Shown here in pieces: positions 14,170-15,403 of a stretch of 15,403 nucleotides of DNA. Source of the stretch: Hyphomicrobiales bacterium (GTDB taxonomy: Bacteria > Pseudomonadota > Alphaproteobacteria > Rhizobiales > Xanthobacteraceae); NCBI GenBank assembly GCA_023266695.1, contig JAHFPO010000041.1:1-15403 (forward strand), written 5' to 3'. The notes beneath the pieces were generated by a model that searched no databases, was not told the origin of the DNA, and saw only the letters and a program-made list of their open reading frames with translations. Positions within the stretch are counted from its first letter, which is position 1; each line of letters opens with the position of its first letter. Made by a program: the position numbers and the translations under genes.

Positions 14170-14774
14170 GATCGGACGAGCCCGGCTTTGCGGAAGAAGG
14201 CGAGGAGCGGCAGCAGCGGCAACCCCAGAATGGTGGAATAGTCGCCTTCGATGCGTTCGAACAGATGGACGCCCAAGCCTTCGAGCTGATAGGCACCTAC
14301 GCTCGTGCTCACGTGTTCGCCAACGCCGGCGAGATAGGAGTCGAGAAAATCCTTCGACAGCGGACGCATGGTGAGCCGGGCGGATTCCACGGTCTCGAAA
14401 ACGATCTGCTGGCCTTCCGCCACGGCAACAGCCGAATGGAGCGCGTGGGTGTTGCCAGCGAGCGAGGAAAGCTGCTCGCGCGCGGCGGCCGGCGATGCGG
14501 GTTTCGAAAACCGGCGGGAGCCGAGGGCAAGGGTCTGATCGGCGCCAAGCACGAACCCCGGCCGGCGGCAAGCAACGGCAAGAGCTTTCTCGCGAGCGAG
14601 CCAGAGCGCGACCATTTCGGGACCGGTACCGTCTTTTGCGCGCGCGGCTTCGACCGAACGTTCATCCAGATCAGCGGGATCGACGACGACCGGAACCCCC
14701 GCCGCCTCCAAGATGCGACGGCGCACTGCACTTTTCGAGGCAAGGACCAGGGGGCCACCGCGCCATAGACTCAC
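14166..14774 (-). CDS. Maf family nucleotide pyrophosphatase
   Basis: Maf proteins hydrolyse non-canonical or modified nucleoside triphosphates to monophosphates. This 202-residue protein shows the family opening LVLASKSAVRRRIL (the SxSxxR motif), the metal-binding GADQTLALG (Asp79), SKPAS and EGDYSTILGLPLLPLLAFFRKAGL at the end. The motif GADQ, instead of GADT, resembles the YceF-type branch that acts on 7-methyl-GTP rather than the dTTP/UTP branch. That assignment is an inference. The start was set at GTG (complement of 14772-14774), which overlaps the upstream ppsR-family stop as GTGA. The longer open frame up to 14888 adds 38 unconserved residues. aroE follows with a GTGA overlap. Confidence 0.94.
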   Translation of the reverse strand: MSLWRGGPLVLASKSAVRRRILEAAGVPVVVDPADLDERSVEAARAKDGTGPEMVALWLAREKALAVACRRPGFVLGADQTLALGSRRFSKPASPAAAREQLSSLAGNTHALHSAVAVAEGQQIVFETVESARLTMRPLSKDFLDSYLAGVGEHVSTSVGAYQLEGLGVHLFERIEGDYSTILGLPLLPLLAFFRKAGLVRS

Positions 14775-15403
14775 GAGGCGGCCGCTGCCTCGCGGCGGCG
14801 CTCCTGCAACAGGGCGATGACAGCCGCCGCCGTCTCCTCGATCGAGCGGCGGGTCACGTCGATGACCGGCCAACCGTGCTTGGCGCAAAGTTTTTTTGAA
14901 AGCGCGATCTCCTCCGAAACCGCATGGCGGTCGACATAGTTTGTATCAGGACCCGCGGCATTGAGAGCGAGCAGCCGGTTCTGGCGAACTTGGATGACAC
15001 GCTCGGCGCTGGCGTAAAGGCCGACGACGAGTGGATGGGTGAGTTTTTCAAGTTGCAGCGGCAACGCAACGTCCGGCACCAGGGGGACGTTCGCGGTCTT
15101 GATCCCGCGATTGGCGAGATAGATGCTGGTTGGGGTCTTCGACGTCCGCGATACGCCGACGAGTACGACATCGGCCCGTTCAAGATCCTCGACGAGCTGG
15201 CCGTCATCGTGAAGCAGGGTGAAATTGAGCGCATCGATGCGCCGGAAATATTCGGCGTTAAGAGTATGTTGCCCGCCTATGCGCGGGGTCGTTTCGGCAC
15301 CGAGATAACTTTGGAATAACGCAAGCACAGGCCCCAGCACGGATAGGCATGGCAAGCCGATTTCACGGCAACGAGTTTCGATCCGGCCAGCTAACTGGCG
15401 ATC
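14771..15403 (-). CDS. ppsR: Pyruvate, water/phosphate dikinase regulatory protein (DUF299), N-terminus cut by the edge
   Basis: These proteins are bifunctional ADP-dependent Thr kinases and phosphorylases that switch PEP synthase or pyruvate, phosphate dikinase off and on. The frame is open through the right edge; the last codon (15401-15403, Asp) leads into GRIETRCREIGLPCLSV-like sequence, so 210 residues are visible and roughly 60-70 are missing. Family blocks are present: SVLGPVLALFQSYLG, LNAEYFRRIDALNFTLLHDDGQ, the P-loop region VLVGVSRTSKTPTSIYLANRG, VPLVPDVALP and VIDVTRRSIEETAA. A TTG at 15353-15355 is internal, not a start. The product overlaps maf by four bases (GTGA). Whether it controls PpsA or PpdK cannot be told here. 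Confidence 0.93.
   Translation of the reverse strand, partial: DRQLAGRIETRCREIGLPCLSVLGPVLALFQSYLGAETTPRIGGQHTLNAEYFRRIDALNFTLLHDDGQLVEDLERADVVLVGVSRTSKTPTSIYLANRGIKTANVPLVPDVALPLQLEKLTHPLVVGLYASAERVIQVRQNRLLALNAAGPDTNYVDRHAVSEEIALSKKLCAKHGWPVIDVTRRSIEETAAAVIALLQERRREAAAAS

Noticed and set aside
14170..14571. N-terminal extension of the aroE frame
   Set aside because: The extension overlaps maf and is unlike any AroE; the GTG at 14169 overlaps the maf stop and starts the family sequence.
14775..14888. N-terminal extension of the maf frame
   Set aside because: It overlaps the DUF299 gene and lacks conservation; GTG at 14774 gives the standard Maf start.
1..15403. tRNA, rRNA, CRISPR, insertion sequence, prophage or defence genes
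   Set aside because: No cloverleaf, spaced repeats, transposase or phage-like protein was seen; coding is continuous and typical of core genome.
11991..15403. Replication origin within the window
   Set aside because: Gene order suggests that oriC may be nearby on the chromosome, but no DnaA-box cluster or AT-rich region was seen in any intergenic stretch here.

Overview
This window is a compact, high-GC stretch of ordinary chromosome. It carries housekeeping genes in the order known from Alphaproteobacteria, most likely Hyphomicrobiales (Rhizobiales) near Bradyrhizobiaceae/Xanthobacteraceae. The lineage call rests on four things: the block ppsR-maf-aroE-coaE-dnaQ facing secB, the bacterial Tim44 homologue (TimA) with mltA and smr, hslVU back to back with a hisB-DUF2628-hisHAFE-coaA operon, and a palindromic intergenic repeat typical of these genomes. 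The organism is inferred from gene order and protein sequence only.

Layout, left to right. (1) 2-1933 (+): the C-terminal part of a hybrid sensor histidine kinase (PAS, HisKA, HATPase, a degenerate receiver, a canonical receiver); its N-terminus lies off the left edge. (2) 1956-6519 (-): a tight operon read right to left, hisB, DUF2628, hisH, hisA, hisF, hisE, coaA, with gaps of 24 bp or less and several 4-bp stop/start overlaps. (3) 6651-8515 (+): hslV-hslU, diverging from hisB and joined by a GTGA overlap. (4) 8513-8670: a palindromic repeat cluster filling the whole gap between two convergent genes and supplying both stop codons. (5) 8668-11209 (-): timA, mltA, smr, an envelope-flavoured operon. 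(6) 11210-11500: the longest gap, with a candidate timA promoter and a terminator-like hairpin in front of secB. (7) 11501-11971 (+): secB. (8) 11991-15403 (-): ppsR (cut by the right edge), maf, aroE, coaE, dnaQ, nearly all with overlapping stop and start codons.

How the genes work together. HisH and HisF form the imidazole-glycerol-phosphate synthase; HisE, HisA and HisB act before and after it in histidine synthesis. CoaA and CoaE, in two different operons, catalyse the first and last steps of pantothenate-to-CoA. HslV and HslU form one ATP-dependent protease. MltA and SecB serve murein turnover and protein export, and TimA is an inner-membrane protein. PpsR controls a PEP-forming enzyme while AroE draws on PEP-derived carbon, and DnaQ is replication proofreading.

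No clearly new multi-gene system is visible. The points most worth a second look are the repeat cluster that donates both stop codons, the attenuator-like leader before secB, the DUF2628 gene locked inside the his operon, and the pseudo-receiver of the hybrid kinase.
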